64,000 nucleotides of DNA from Rachicladosporium sp. CCFEE 5018 (Eukaryota > Ascomycota > Dothideomycetes > Cladosporiales > Cladosporiaceae): contig KZ111144.1 of assembly GCA_002077045.2 (NCBI GenBank), positions 591,373-655,372 on the forward strand, written 5' to 3'. A program made the translations under genes and the position numbers. Shown in pieces: positions 32,920-44,706 of the stretch (its first letter is position 1; the number at the start of each line of letters is the position of its first letter). The notes beneath the pieces were generated by a model. That model worked only from the letters and a program-made list of their open reading frames with translations. It did not search any database and was not told where the DNA came from.

Positions 32920-34026
32920 TCAAGCCCAATCACTATGCCTCACCCAATTCCTCCCGCCCAAAACCCAGCACTTCCCACCCTTCAGCGCTTTCACACTATA
33001 GCATAAGCCCTCACTCTCCAGCCCCACCCACCCCGCAGCCCCGAACGTTGCGCCAACAATCCTGCTTGTGGGAAAGAAAGCGCCTTGCCTCACTAGATCT
33101 GCGCGAAGATATAAGATCGTGGCGCCTACGCTATCAAGCGGGAAAAGCTCATCGTCCTTGGAGTCCTTGATAAGTTCCGGAATCGTCTTCCGCGACTTCT
33201 CGAGGCGCGTGTAAGCTGCTTCGCGTTCTCCGTGCGGGATCGCCTCAAGTAATGTCTTCTCGTCGCGATCTAAAGCCCATGCGTTCTTGTCGTAGTTCTC
33301 GATTTTGTGCTGCTGGCACCTCGCTGTGATTATGCCAGCTTCGGGGTTCGAGTCGGAGTGGTGCAGCATCGTCTGCACGATCCGCGTCGACAGTTCCACG
33401 ATGTCTACATCCAGCCAGAGGATGTGTTTCTCATCTCGCAGAGCCCTTGAGACCAGATAGTTCCGTAGCCCTGCTATGGCGCTGCGACGCTGGAGCTGTA
33501 GCGCTGGATCGTGGCGCGTGTCGTAGGAGAGACCGGGGATGGAGAAAGGGGAGTGCAGGTAGATGTCGACTCTCGCAAACGGTAGCCGGTCAGTCGCCAG
33601 ACGTATCTTTTCGAATTCCGAGGTTGAGGATGTGAGGAGCGCGAGAGAGACATTCGCCAGATTCAGATCCGTGGAGACAAGTAAGCCCATGAAGTCATTC
33701 GCGGTACGCATAGTTTCGCGGAAGTCGCTGCTCCAGGATTTCGCATCTTGGTTCAGCGCCAGTATCAACAGCGAGGGCTCTGAATTTGCAGTCCGTCGTC
33801 GGTAATGCTTCGTTCCATCGGCCAGAACCACCTCGCCGGCTGTTATGGCGCTAATGTCCGGCTTCGCGTAGGCATACTGTCTATGACTTCCAAAGCCCAG
33901 ACAACTGCCAAAGGTACGACAACTCCAGCTTCGTTGCCGGAATTCAAAAGTCCTGCTCAGCACCCAAGCTAGTACTAGCAAAACGATGAAGAGGAATTTG
34001 CGGCTATGCAAGACCGCACCGCGCAT
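32920..34026 (-). CDS. GT62 (Mnn9/Van1/Anp1-type) alpha-mannosyltransferase
   Basis: Single-exon 368-residue Golgi glycosyltransferase. A short basic start and one hydrophobic anchor ('FLFIVLLVLAWVLS') give a type II membrane topology. The Mnn9/Anp1 core includes 'RRSAIAGLRNYLVSRAL', the metal-binding 'LWLDVDIVEL' and the C-terminal 'FGAAGWVGLESEGLCY'. In yeast these proteins form the M-Pol complexes that extend the N-glycan mannan backbone. Which of the Mnn9, Van1 or Anp1 branches it belongs to is not decided here. Confidence 0.88.
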   Translation of the reverse strand: MRGAVLHSRKFLFIVLLVLAWVLSRTFEFRQRSWSCRTFGSCLGFGSHRQYAYAKPDISAITAGEVVLADGTKHYRRRTANSEPSLLILALNQDAKSWSSDFRETMRTANDFMGLLVSTDLNLANVSLALLTSSTSEFEKIRLATDRLPFARVDIYLHSPFSIPGLSYDTRHDPALQLQRRSAIAGLRNYLVSRALRDEKHILWLDVDIVELSTRIVQTMLHHSDSNPEAGIITARCQQHKIENYDKNAWALDRDEKTLLEAIPHGEREAAYTRLEKSRKTIPELIKDSKDDELFPLDSVGATILYLRADLVRQGAFFPTSRIVGATFGAAGWVGLESEGLCYSVKALKGGKCWVLGGRNWVRHSDWA

Positions 34027-34453
34027 TGGAGTGGGAAGCGGGTATCAGCCCATATAATCTGGGGCACAGCACGGCTTGCGATAGTGGAGGATACGCGTTG
34101 CATATGGGGAATTCGTGATGGCATTTCTGGGGTGCATGGAACAATGGAACGATCAGATGGAAGCGGAAAGGAGTCCGCCAAGGCGAGATGCCGCGCCTCG
34201 CCACGGAAGTGGCGATGGTGTTTCAGCCTACCAATAGCGGTGGTAAGGTCATCATTGAACATCACACGCGTGTAAATCACCTCAAGACGCGCGAATCTGT
34301 AAGAGATGATATCGCGAATACTGAGTGGGCGTCCGACGCCTCGATTGCTGAGAACATTTCGCGCTTGGCGCTGATGTTGACTTTATGTTGTCATATATTC
34401 AATCTATTCCATTCGAGATTACACAGTTCGGGAATTGCGTCCCCTTAGCAGTA
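34027..34453. other. Intergenic region
   Basis: 427 bases between two minus-strand genes; upstream region of the GT62 gene. Short open frames only, none supported. Confidence 0.5.
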
Positions 34454-35679
34454 CTACAGCCTATACCCCGTCGGCGCTGCCATGACTCCAGTCGGCAGCC
34501 CAGTGCCCCTGATCCCGCCCGTACTACACACACATCCCTGCGCAACCCCACTCGAGCTCGTTATGGGCGGGCCATTCGTGCAGTAAGTGCTCGTCGTGAA
34601 CGCAATCGTACTAGTAGCATTCGAGTACGGTAGGAACTCTCCCTTGACCAGCACCGGGATAACGGCTCCCGTACTCAGCGAAAACGTCCTGTGCCCAAGC
34701 ACGCGCAGCAAGCTGGCGATCTCGCCCGAGTGCGAAGTCACTGAGATCCAGGTGTGGTCGTCCTGCGCGAAGACCTGGTCCAGCGCCTTCTTGGAGCGGA
34801 TGTCCTGCGCTGGCGCGGGCTCGGCTGTGATGCCAGTCCAGTACGGATCGACTTGTGCGAAGCCAGGCTCGAACTTGTAAGTTGGGAATCGGGCAGCGAT
34901 CACTGACTTGTTGCTGCGGTGGTCGCAGGTATGCGTGCTGATGCCTTCGCGGAAGAACTCCTTGATGGTCGGGACGAAGGGGTAGTAGTGTGGGAGGGCG
35001 AGATCGGAGAAAGTTATGTTGGCTGTGCGGGTGCAGCGGGTTAGAGGGGAGGTGTAGTATGATTGCGGGTACGGCGTCTTCTGGACGGCGATTTCGGACT
35101 TCCAGAAGGCATTGGCGATTTGAGCCTGCTTGATGCCGGGAGCCGTGAGGTCAGCGTCCTCCCAGGAGACGGTGGCGTTGCCTGTTAGCTCACTCCACCA
35201 ACACTTGAGAAGTCAGTCAGTCTGGTTCGTGAAACGGTCACTCTGCTGCGGGAGGCTTACATTCCAAGCCGGCGTCCCGTAGTACGTCTCTGCAGCATTA
35301 TGAAATCCCTCCCCATGCCTCCCAAGCCAGAAGACTTTGTACACCGTGTTCAGCGGTGCATTAGCATTCAGCGAGTTGATCACGCTGGCAAATCGCTGCC
35401 AATCCGTAAGATTGCCACAGCTGCCGCCGGTGAAGTTGCTCTTCAGGCCAAAGTTCGTGGCAGTCTGGGCAGAGCGTTAGTATCGGTGCTAAATAGGCAG
35501 GCCGTGGGACCTACGTAGTCGAAAGTCGAAGCGTTTGTCGAAGCATCGTCCTGCAGGAAGTAGCCCGTCACTGTGCTGTACTTCGTGTAGCCAGACGTGG
35601 ATGTGCTCTTAGTGCTATTTAGTGTAGCGGCGTGCACGCCACAGAGGGCTGCCACGAAGAGGAAAGTAGCCTTGAGCAT
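34454..35679 (-). CDS. Secreted histidine phosphatase (phosphoglycerate mutase-like)
   Basis: Model: complement(join(34454..35203,35261..35464,35515..35679)), 372 residues, introns 50 and 57 nt, phase 0 at both junctions. A signal peptide ('MLKATFLFVAALCGVHA') begins the protein. The histidine-phosphatase RHG motif is 'WLGRHGEGFHN', and the second catalytic His is in 'VTSHSGEIAS'. The pattern matches the fungal Pmu1-like branch, here with a secretion signal and several N-glycosylation sites. It is expected to hydrolyse phosphate esters outside the cell or in the vacuole; the substrate is unknown. Confidence 0.87.
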
Positions 35680-36223
35680 CTTGTCTTGAAGGATACAACG
35701 GAAAGAGGAAGGCGGATCGATGAACCAGACTTTTGGTCCTTTGACCTACCTTTCTTATTCAGTTCACTCGTTGGGACCTAGAGGATCGTCGTCACGTCAG
35801 ACGGCACGCAGTAGCAAAATGGACGAATCCTGACATCGCAATGCTGATTGAAGAAGCATCGGTTCCTGCATGACGAAGGCGAGGTAGAGGAAGTCGACGT
35901 GTCGCCATTGGCCACTCGATCCGCCACGTGCGTGCCAAGATTTGACTTTGACCTTGCGATGGAGGTGCACAGTGGGAGGTGGTAACTTCAGTTTACGGAA
36001 ATGTTGGAAGAATAATAGCACCAGCGTGGAATGAAGTTTTGGGTGTAATGCTATCGTAGAGAAGCTCACATCTAGCCATGCGCAGTGCAGCTGTCGCTAG
36101 CCCTCAGCTTTCACCAACATCCTGGCCATCTCATGACATTCATGCACGCATCCTCGTCTTCCTCATGCGGTATACGCTCATGCAACATCGTGCTCGCAGC
36201 AGTAGACACAACGCTTGTCGCAT
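35680..36223. other. Intergenic region
   Basis: 544 bases between two minus-strand genes. Open frames are short and without domain signatures. Confidence 0.5.
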
Positions 36224-37828
36224 CTACTTGAACTGCTTCCCATCAGCCCACTCGAACTTCTTGCCCTCAACCTCGATGGGCTTGTCCCAACTCCACATGT
36301 CATCCACAAACTCCTTGTCCTCCTTGCTGCTCGGGTCCAACTTGGTGAACTCATAGCTGTCGACATCCGGCGCTACGTCGAACGCAGGAAGCGCCTCTTG
36401 ACCACGCACAACGAAGGCACCCTTCACGATGCTGTCATTGGCGGTGCCGAAGACTGACGCGCACCCGAAGAGGTACTTGCGCGAGCCCTCGAGGCGGTTG
36501 AAGAAGCCGCCGACGAGGTTGGAGGACATGAAGGTCTGGGTGAGCTCCTCGTTGTACTTGTAGTCGACTCTCCAGATGCTGTACTCGTCGAATTTGCAGT
36601 TCTCCCAGAACCAGGGAAGGGCGACTTCACGCGTCTCCTCGTTGGAGTATTTGCGCTTCCTATTATGTTCGTCAGTGCACTGGTGCTATCGCTGCACGAT
36701 ATAAAGTGTGACTCACCAGTCGTCAAGCACGAATGTGGCCTTCGGCAGAGACTCGAGCGGGTGCTTCGCCTTGGGAGCAGCCGGCGCCTCATCCTCCTCC
36801 TCCTCATCGTCCTTGACCTCCTTCTTCTTCTCCTGCTTCTTCGGCTGCTCCTTAGGCGCAGCCTTAGGCTTGTCATCCTTCTCCTTCTTTGGCGGCTGGT
36901 TGGCAATGGCAGTCTCGACCATCTCGGTCTTCTCTACAACGGCCTTGTAAATATCCTGGTTGGTGATGGTCTCGAACCATCGGGTGGTGTGGGGATGCTC
37001 GCTGCGCCATGCCTTGTCGAAGACGAATTGGAAACCACGCGACATAAGACCGGCGGTGAAGACGTCGGCGAGAGTCAGGCGCTCACCGACGAGGTATGTG
37101 TTGACGAGGAAGTGGGACTCGTAGACCGAGATGTTGGTGGCGGTGGTCTTCTGGGCGTCGTCGATGTTCTTCTTGTTGTACGGGTCACGGCCGATGAGGG
37201 GACGGAACCAGGCGCCGAGACCAGGGAGGAGCTCAGAGTTGGCGAAGGACATCCAGCGGAGGATGCTGGCGTAGTCCTGCTTGGTCTTGCCGAGGAGAGT
37301 GGTCTTCTCATTTTGGGAGGTCACTGCAGAGATGATAAGTAGGAGTTCACTTGCTCCCATCCTGCTCTCAATCTCGTAATCCTCTTCATGCTGTCAGAGT
37401 GTGAATAAGTCTCAACAATAGTCTTCAGACAGGGATAACTGTATATGTGAATAATTCTCATCATTGCATGCGAAGTGCCTTTCACGTTCAATCACCTAGA
37501 CTTTCGAACACTTACAGTAGATAGCAATGGCAATGCACTCAGTGAGCACATAGCCGTCGGATCCCTCGAAGGTAGGGACTTTGCCGAGCTTGTTGAGCTT
37601 CTTGTACTCTTCGCTCACGCCTTTTGCGGGCTCGGTGTGGACGTTCTCAAGCTCGAGGCCGTTCGCCTTGGCAACAGCGGCGATAGCAGTGGTGCGAGGG
37701 TTGCCCTGTAGAAAGAGAAGGAATTGTCAGCACATATGTACATGTTGCCAGTGGAAGAAAGGGATTGATCAGTGGGGCATGTGCTTCGAGGAACATACTG
37801 GGTAGGAGTAGATCTTGCCAAACGCCAT
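36224..37828 (-). CDS. Translation elongation factor 1B gamma (eEF1B-gamma)
   Basis: Model: complement(join(36224..36659,36717..37323,37516..37705,37799..37828)), 420 residues, the usual length for the family. Exon 1 is only ten codons; the intron before exon 3 is long (192 nt) for this window. The N-terminal GST-like fold starts 'MAFGKIYSYPGNPRTTAI' and includes 'LGKVPTFEGSDG'. A Lys/Glu-rich linker (about residues 225-265) is followed by the conserved EF1-gamma C-terminal domain ('WRVDYKYNEELTQTFMSSN', 'VFGTANDSIVKGAFV'). It scaffolds the exchange factor that recycles eEF1A. It is divergent from the mitochondrial uS9 gene, 253 bases away. Confidence 0.95.
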
Positions 37829-38081
37829 GACTGTGGAATTACGGTGGATGTAATGCGCGTGTACTTTGCCTTCGTTGGCTATGTGGGAGTACTATGAGGG
37901 AGGAGCGAGATGGTGGGTATGAGTATGGGTAGTCAGGTGGGCTGCTGTTCGCAACAACGAACAGAATTTCTAGCGGAAGGGTCATAGCTTTAACCTGACT
38001 CCGAAAGCCTTGGCACTCGAAGACCTCCGTCAAGCATTGTCGACCAGACGATTGCGCTGCAGCACATCTGAAGGCACGACG

Positions 38082-39083
38082 ATGGAGACACCCCTCATTC
38101 GCGCCGGCTTCCGCCGCGCCGGCTTCCGCCGCGCCGGCTTCCGCCGCGCCATCAGCTCCTCTCGCCCGCCCACTCGAAGACGAACGCTCGCTCTCCAATC
38201 CCGCTCCCTCGCGACGCACCGCGACAACACCCCCTCCGAACCTTTCTCCGCCGCCCCTCCAATCCGCTTCAACTCCTCCCCTGACCAGTTCGCCCGCCGC
38301 AGTCCACCCTCTCGCCTTCAAGCATCCACAGATTCCCGCGTACCGCTTCTTTCCCGGATACGAATCCTCCCCGCGTCCCCATCCTACTTCACAGCAACGC
38401 CAACCTACACAGACGACCTGTTGCACCTTTCATCATTATTACGGAAGCATCAACTTCTACCGCAGGCACCGCCTGAGCAGACGGAAGCGGTAGCCTGGAA
38501 GACCTGGGCGCAATACAAGTCTGAAGTCGACGAACCTGTGCGAGAGACTCGCTATGCTCGGCTGCTAGGCCTGATAAAACGACTAAACAACATCCACCCG
38601 GCGCTCAAACCGGTCGAAGTCTCGGAATCATTGGAGAGATTCAAGCGAACAGTGCAACCTTTCCTCAATAAACCCAAACCAATCACTGTCGATGACTTCG
38701 GCCGCGCCCGAGCCGTAGGCCGCCGGAAATCCTCCTCCGCTTCAGTATACCTCGTGCCCGGTGACGGAGAAGCGCGAGTAAATGGACAATCATTAACAGA
38801 GTATTTCGGGCGACTGCACGATCGAGAAAGCGCTGTCTGGCCGCTGAAAGCTACGGAGCGATTAGACCGGTACAATGTCTGGGCTGTGGCGCAAGGGGGC
38901 GGTACGACTGGGCAGGCTGAGGCTGTGATGCTCGGGGTGAGCAAGGCACTATTAGCACATGAGCCGGGGTTGAAGCCTGCGTTGCGCCGGGCAGGGGTGG
39001 TGACGCGGGATGTGAGGGAGGTAGAGAGGAAGAAGCCAGGACATGTCAAGGCGAGGAAGATGCCGGCTTGGGTCAAGCGGTAG
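38082..39083 (+). CDS. Mitochondrial small-subunit ribosomal protein uS9m (MRPS9)
   Basis: Single-exon 333-residue protein; start at the ATG at 38082. The C-terminal 130 residues are a clear uS9 domain: 'AVGRRKSSSASVYLVPGDG', 'VNGQSLTEYFGR' and the family-typical end 'VERKKPGHVKARKMPAWVKR'. The Arg/Ser-rich N-terminus fits a mitochondrial import signal and contains three copies of the pentapeptide RAGFR. The middle segment is mitochondrial-specific. It works in the mitochondrial 37S subunit near the P-site tRNA. Confidence 0.93.
   Translation: METPLIRAGFRRAGFRRAGFRRAISSSRPPTRRRTLALQSRSLATHRDNTPSEPFSAAPPIRFNSSPDQFARRSPPSRLQASTDSRVPLLSRIRILPASPSYFTATPTYTDDLLHLSSLLRKHQLLPQAPPEQTEAVAWKTWAQYKSEVDEPVRETRYARLLGLIKRLNNIHPALKPVEVSESLERFKRTVQPFLNKPKPITVDDFGRARAVGRRKSSSASVYLVPGDGEARVNGQSLTEYFGRLHDRESAVWPLKATERLDRYNVWAVAQGGGTTGQAEAVMLGVSKALLAHEPGLKPALRRAGVVTRDVREVERKKPGHVKARKMPAWVKR
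38101..38150 (+). repeat. Three perfect 15-bp tandem repeats in MRPS9 presequence
   Basis: The unit GCGCCGGCTTCCGCC occurs three times in a row (38101-38145) plus a five-base partial. It is in frame and codes for repeated basic-hydrophobic residues in the mitochondrial targeting region, so copy number can change without a frameshift. Confidence 0.9.
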
Positions 39084-39536
39084 ACAGGGAGTTGTGCCAT
39101 GACTATGTACAAAGATTCGATGACAGAAGCGCATGTTATGTACCAATACCCTCAGTGATCTTATCGCAATTTTGTCGAAGGTGCTAATGAACTTTTCGTC
39201 GATACAAAATCAGCGAACATCGTAAGTTCGAGACCATCTAGATCTTATCGACCCAGGCGAGTCGTCCCTGTACCGTGAGCTAGATGACGGAAGATCGCAG
39301 ACACCTCATGGGAGCCATTGGATCGTACATTTCTGCAAGCAATCCCTTGAACATCTGTCGGGGTGATCAGTATGGATCCAGCCGTACAGAAGACATAGTA
39401 GCGATAGGAGTGCAGGCACATCAGAAGGAACAAATTGGATAATTTGGAATGTCATTGTAGATCCGGTTTTAACGATTTTGAATCTCATCATTGCAATGGT
39501 GCGGGAAAAGTAGCAGAAGATGACTCACGTACCTTG
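39084..39536. other. Convergent intergenic region
   Basis: 453 bases between the stop codons of the uS9m gene and the second permease. Contains their 3' ends; no supported gene. Confidence 0.5.
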
Positions 39537-41286
39537 TCAAGCGTCTTCCCCGTACTTCTTATCACTCCCCTCCTGACTCGCCATCTCAGGTCCGCCGAAA
39601 ATCGCATCCTCTCTCGTATGAGCGGCAGTCAGAACAGTGTCGTTGAGGTCAAGCTTGGGCCCGGTGTAGTTCTTCCGCCCGTCGACGAACCACTGGATCA
39701 TGCTGATGATGAGCACGATCAAGAATGCGACAATGCAGTAGTTCATACTGCTGCCCGTGACGGGCAGATCCGGTGGGAAGACGAACAGCACGGTCGTGAC
39801 TATCACGAACGCGATTCCCAGGAGGTTGGCGAACCAAGCGAATGGCTCGGGGAGCTTGAAGTGTCGCGTGGCAGGCAGCATGCGTCGACCGCGGAGGCAG
39901 TTGATGGCGACTGGCATGGCGTATGTGATTCCGAGGGCTACCACCGAAGCGGAGACGATTGCGTTGAAGGCTGAGGTGCTGCCAAGAAAGATGCAGCCGA
40001 AGATGACAACAATCAGGCTTGTGGCGCAGAGGGAGTTCAGCGGGATGTTGAGACTGCCGTGTACGCGGGAGAAGTAGCGGGAGAAGGGGAGACCCTTGTC
40101 GCGGGCGAAAGCTGTGAAGGGTGAGCGAAACGATCGACAATTGCACTGGACCAACCCACCATAGTTCATGCGGCTCGAGGTCGTAAGGATCGAGATGCCT
40201 GCAAACAGTAGACAGATCAAAGGAAAGATCAGCAGACAGACAGTCCCTGCTCGGCTGCTGGTGGCGTTGAGGAGAATCTGCCCGAGTGGCCCGAAAGGTG
40301 AACTGACAACGTCTTCCACGTTCCCGGCGACGAACAGGAGACACATCAAGAAGATGAACCCCGTGAATAATCCGATTGCCACGCAGTATATCATGATCTG
40401 TTACGGATTAGCACTCTGTGCCTCGTCCTGTGGGGAGAAGCACTTGCCTTCGGACCCTCGACAGCAGGATTCGGTATCTCCTCAATCATGTGTGCGCACG
40501 CGTCGAAACCCGTCAAACCCAGAGCGCCCTGTAGAAGTCCAAGAAGCCAGGCGACACCATCGGGCCATCCGGTCTCGTTGAGGAAGCCCGTGAACACAAA
40601 CTTTGCAGAACTATAGTCGGGCGAGGCGCAAGCCAGCACCGTAATGGAGATGATCACAAATCCGGATATTGACCAGATGATCGCAGTCTTGTTCACCAGC
40701 GGAATGACTTTGTTCCCAAACGCATTGACGAGGAAAGCGACGAGATTGTACCCAATGTAGATCAGGAACTGATGCCATCGCTGGGGCTCGTAGGCAGCGT
40801 TATACATCGGTATGATGCCAATGATCAGCTGAGATCCGAGCAGTCCAGCAGTGGCAGTTAGAGCTATCCAGCCAAAGCAGTTGATCCAGCCGCAAGTCCA
40901 TGACAAGATAGGGATCCATTCCGGCCAGCTCACGACGGCGACCCAGTGATACTGGCCACCTGCTGTCGGGTACGCGCTCAAGAACTCGGCCAAGGAGGCA
41001 GCGAGGCAGAGATTGCAGATACCTGCGGTCACGAGACTGTGAAGTGTCAGGACATGTCGCTCGGTGCTGAGACATTTGAGCGAACTTACCCCCAGAGCAC
41101 CGAAGTCGAGCCTCCGCTAGGCAGCGCCAGAGAGAGTGAAGCCGACAATGCCGTCCACGAGTTCAGAATCGCGAAAGCCAAACCTAACATAGACAATGGG
41201 CTGAAGTGGCGCGTCAGCTCTTGCTTGTGGCCCAAAGTCGCGAGATGTGCATCGTCTGCAACGACGCTATTGTGTCTGCGCGCCAT
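39537..41286 (-). CDS. APC-superfamily permease (second in window)
   Basis: Model: complement(join(39537..40111,40160..40397,40448..41036,41090..41286)), 532 residues. Marks of the fungal ACT group: 'SLAEFLSAYPTAGGQYHW', 'DACAHMIEEIPNPAVEGPK', 'SRMNYAFARDKGLPF' across a junction, and 'FNAIVSASVVALGITYAMP'. About twelve hydrophobic segments are visible. The intron at 40398-40447 begins with GCAAGT on the coding strand and ends TAACAG; no GT donor nearby keeps the frame, so it is probably a GC-AG intron. The ATG at 41286 is the first in frame. The substrate is unknown (amino acid, GABA or choline). Confidence 0.86.
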
Positions 41287-42077
41287 GGCTAATATTTGTG
41301 GCGCGCCGAACAAGTCCTTGCAGAGTCAAAGTCTCAAGCGACATGTCGTGCGGGCTCGCGTGGCCCTGACATGCGGAGGTCACGCCCTGCGACGTCGGTG
41401 TTACACTTTGACTCCAGGCATGCGGGCAGATCATGCAGGAAATAAGCCGCGCGCCGCCGGTGTCATAGCGGATGATTGCCTATCATCAGCCCGGCCATAG
41501 ACACGCAAGCGAAACCAGTGACTTAGTAGCGTTTGTCATAATCTTCGCCATATTCTGGACTAAAATGATAGGATGGAAAAGTTTCCCTTCGAAGTGCAAG
41601 CAAAATCGAGCATTCGCATCCACCTTCTCAAAATGCTTCCAAAATGCTTGTTTTGAGTCTTGGCTTCACCAAGCTGATCTTCGCGAGTCAGGAAAGAATT
41701 GCAAGCTGAGGCGCGTCGTCGCATAGGCAGCAATATGCACAGCCTCCATCATCAAGGCTATGCAGCGATGAAGAGAAGAGACCTGGAGATCTCGTGCTTG
41801 CGATTGCCTATCGCTCACTTCTTGTCATCTAGCACTTCTCTGTCAAGTTCTCGACAGGCTGCAACTAATGTGCCTTCGCTGCGTTTGTCACGAAACCACG
41901 CCTGCCATTATCACAGTATATGGACACTAGAGGCTTGTAACAGCCTGCCTAGCCACCTGGTGTATCGTAGCATAAAGGACCTGGAGTATCGCAGGGTCAG
42001 GTGTTCGTCGGCCTGATCTAAGCGCGCAGCGATAAATCTGTTCAGGTGAAGGAACGAACAAAAGAATTCCTTTAGCC
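41287..42077. other. Intergenic region
   Basis: 791 bases upstream of both the second permease and the F-box-like pseudogene. Only short open frames; nothing recognised. Confidence 0.5.
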
Positions 42078-42731
42078 ATGGACAATTCACCTATATCTGA
42101 GCTTCCTCAGGAGCTGCTCGACATCATCTGTGAATACGCACTGATCGACGACGAGCCAATCAGCCTATGAATCCCAGAGCACGCCTTACGCCGTTGTACT
42201 GCACGACCCCATCCAACCGGCTTGTTGCAGACATGTAGTGCTATGCGGGCCAAGGCTCATGTATTCTACGCTGGAAACGGATTTCTTGTCGGAGACACTT
42301 GGAGCAAGTCTACTCCGACAAATGCTGAGAGGTTCTTCAGCGCACTCCTCCCGTACCGGGCGGCAGCGATCAGGCATCTCACGGTTGACTTCGGTCTGGT
42401 CGCCATAACCAGATTCATGGACAGACACATCATGAAATGGTACTGCAATGCGTATAGCAAGGTCGTGCAACTGCAGGAACAATATCCATCATGCCACATC
42501 CGCCTGAAGACCGACCTTAGTTCCAACCCCGACATGTGCACGGGGGAGATTGCGTCCGCCAGCATGGATGTCGACTTTCGCAATGTTGTCGAATCGTGGA
42601 ACTCGTCACGAAAGTTGGTCGTGAATAGGATGAGCGCTCTCCAGCCACGGGAGCGTGACTGGTACTCCTTACGCGATGCAGCAGACATGATGCAGGCTTT
42701 GAGAAGGCGTGTTGGTGTAGACGGCTCATAG
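42078..42731 (+). pseudogene. F-box-like protein gene interrupted by an in-frame stop
   Basis: From the ATG at 42078 the frame gives 'MDNSPISELPQELLDIICEYAL', an F-box-like start common in Dothideomycete proteins, then hits TGA at 42168. The same frame continues without another stop to 42731 and carries family-like sequence ('LLQTCSAMRAKAHVFYAGNGF'). A possible intron at GTGAAT...CCCAG across the stop would itself create a TAG, so it does not rescue the frame. Either a nonsense mutation, a sequencing error or a missed gene structure. About 217 codons in total. Confidence 0.5.
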
Positions 42732-43082
42732 ATTCTTGCTCTACCACGCTCTGGGAGCGACCACTGCTCTTTGTACGACACACCTGGAGATGCGCCTCAA
42801 TAATAACCAGCTTATACGCGGCACAAAGCTGCACAAATTGCGGCTATGAGCCAATCCAGCCTGTGGCAATTGAAACGCAGCCTGGTACCTGGAGTAATCG
42901 TGCATGATCTACAGAGCGACGCGGGGATTCGCCATTACAGACTTTGTCAGTACTCTCACCTGCAGGTCAGCGAGTTAGTTGAAATCTATCGTTGAGCACC
43001 GCAATCTGCGTTTACGGCAGACTTGTGCATCGATCAGCCCTACTCTCAGCAACGCGCGCCAGCTCTTGGTCCTGCCAATAGA
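42732..43082. other. Intergenic region
   Basis: 351 bases between the convergent ends of the F-box-like locus and the P450 gene. Nothing recognised. Confidence 0.45.
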
Positions 43083-44706
43083 CTACAGCTCCGCATTGGC
43101 ATGTCCTCGGTCAACAGAGCCATTTAGACTCTCGAATAGCAGATCGCACTTGCCGCCCTTGGGAAGTACGAGGAAGTGATCTCGCATCGCCATACTGTCC
43201 TCTGTCGTCTGCGGAGGTGCCTTCAAACCGAACTGGAGAAACAACGACGCGACGACAAGCTTCAGCTCCATAAACGCAAGGTTCTTGCCAAGACAGGCTC
43301 TTGTGCCTTTGGAAAACGGCATGAAGAGCTCCTTCATTGCTGCCGTGCCGCCTCCTGATTTCAACCAGCGATCTGGGCTGAAGGTGTCGGGATCCGGGAA
43401 CGCATCGGCGTCTCGATTTGTCGTATAGCACTGCATGGAGACAATAGTGCTAGCCGGTAATCGAACGCCGCTTACAGTCGCTCCGGTAGGTGGCGTGATG
43501 CGTTGGAGGCTTGCAGGCGCAGCCGGATGGAGGCGAAGACTTTCGTTGATGACAGCTTCCAGTAGCGGCGAGTCAAGAACTTCTCGGCTGACTTTCCCTT
43601 GCGGCGAAGAACGCTCTTGACACTCCTGCAAATCTTGACGTAATCGTGTTTGCAACTCTGGATTTCTAGTGAGCTCCCAACACAGGTAGGTCAGGGTCGT
43701 GCTCGTTGTATCTGTGCCAGCGAAGACAAGATTCCCAACCTCGGTGTACGTCTCTCTGTCAGTCAGTGGCGCTCCGCCAGAGCTGTTGAAGAGGATCTTG
43801 GAAAGCAGATCTTTGCGATTTGGAGCGCTCTTATTGATCCGGAGGTAATCCTCATAGGCATGCTTGCCATACTGTCTCAAAGTTAGCCTGCGTCGGCTAT
43901 GAGGTTGCGAAGTAGACTTACGTCAGTCACTCGTTGCTTGGAAGCCAGGAAGTCCTGCAATGCGGGCACAGGCAGCTTCGACATCACGGCAAACATCCCT
44001 GGAAATGTCCACTGCATGCCGCTTATCAAGAACATTTTATCCATATCGTGGAGGAATTGTGGCGGCTGCTTGGCTTCCAACGCACCAAACGACGCTCCCA
44101 GGAACAGCTGGCCCACAACGTCGAGTGAAAAGGCTCGGAATCGTTCCAATGCATCGACACTCGACCCCTTCGACTGTCGCAGTACCTGCATCAGGTAGTC
44201 TACGCGCTCTCTGATCACTGGCTCCGTATTCTGGAGGTTTGATGAGGAAAATGCATGGCTCAGTAGACTCCTCCGTTGACTATGGGCTTTCTTGTCACGG
44301 ATGCTGAAGATCCCGAGCGGCTGCAGGCTCATGGACTCGTATATAGGCGCCTTCATGAAAACAGTCTGTTGGCCATAGATCGTGTTAATGGCCTCGGCGC
44401 TAGCGAACGAGACTTCCTGAGGTCCGATTCGAACAGTAGGACCATAGCGGAGATGTAGCTTGTGGATGACTGTGGTTCGAAAGCCAGCTAGGTCGACGAA
44501 GACGAGCCAGTAGCCTGTTATGCTCGCTAGGAAGGGGCCAGGGATGTTGCGAAGTGGTGAGAAGAGGCGGTTGTAGGCGATCTGGGGAACGTTCAGTGAG
44601 GTTCTCGAGGATCATACAAGTCGCAGGGGGGACTACAGACCTGGAGGAGAACATAGCCTGCGATCGATATGCTCGCAAGTGATAGCACAGTGCTGAGGCT
44701 GTACAT
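43083..44706 (-). CDS. Cytochrome P450 monooxygenase
   Basis: Model: complement(join(43083..43871,43922..44581,44641..44706)), 504 residues, introns of 50 and 59 nt, phase 0 at both. Exon 1 codes for the N-terminal membrane anchor ('MYSLSTVLSLASISIAGYVLL'). P450 marks: 'LRNIPGPFLAS' at the proline hinge, I-helix 'LVFAGTDTTSTTL', K-helix ExxR in 'INESLRLHP', and the heme-thiolate loop 'FSKGTRACLGKN'. It is an ER-bound heme enzyme using a P450 reductase. Family number and substrate are not assigned. Next to it, in the same direction, is an FAD monooxygenase; no polyketide or peptide synthase is in the window. Confidence 0.93.
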
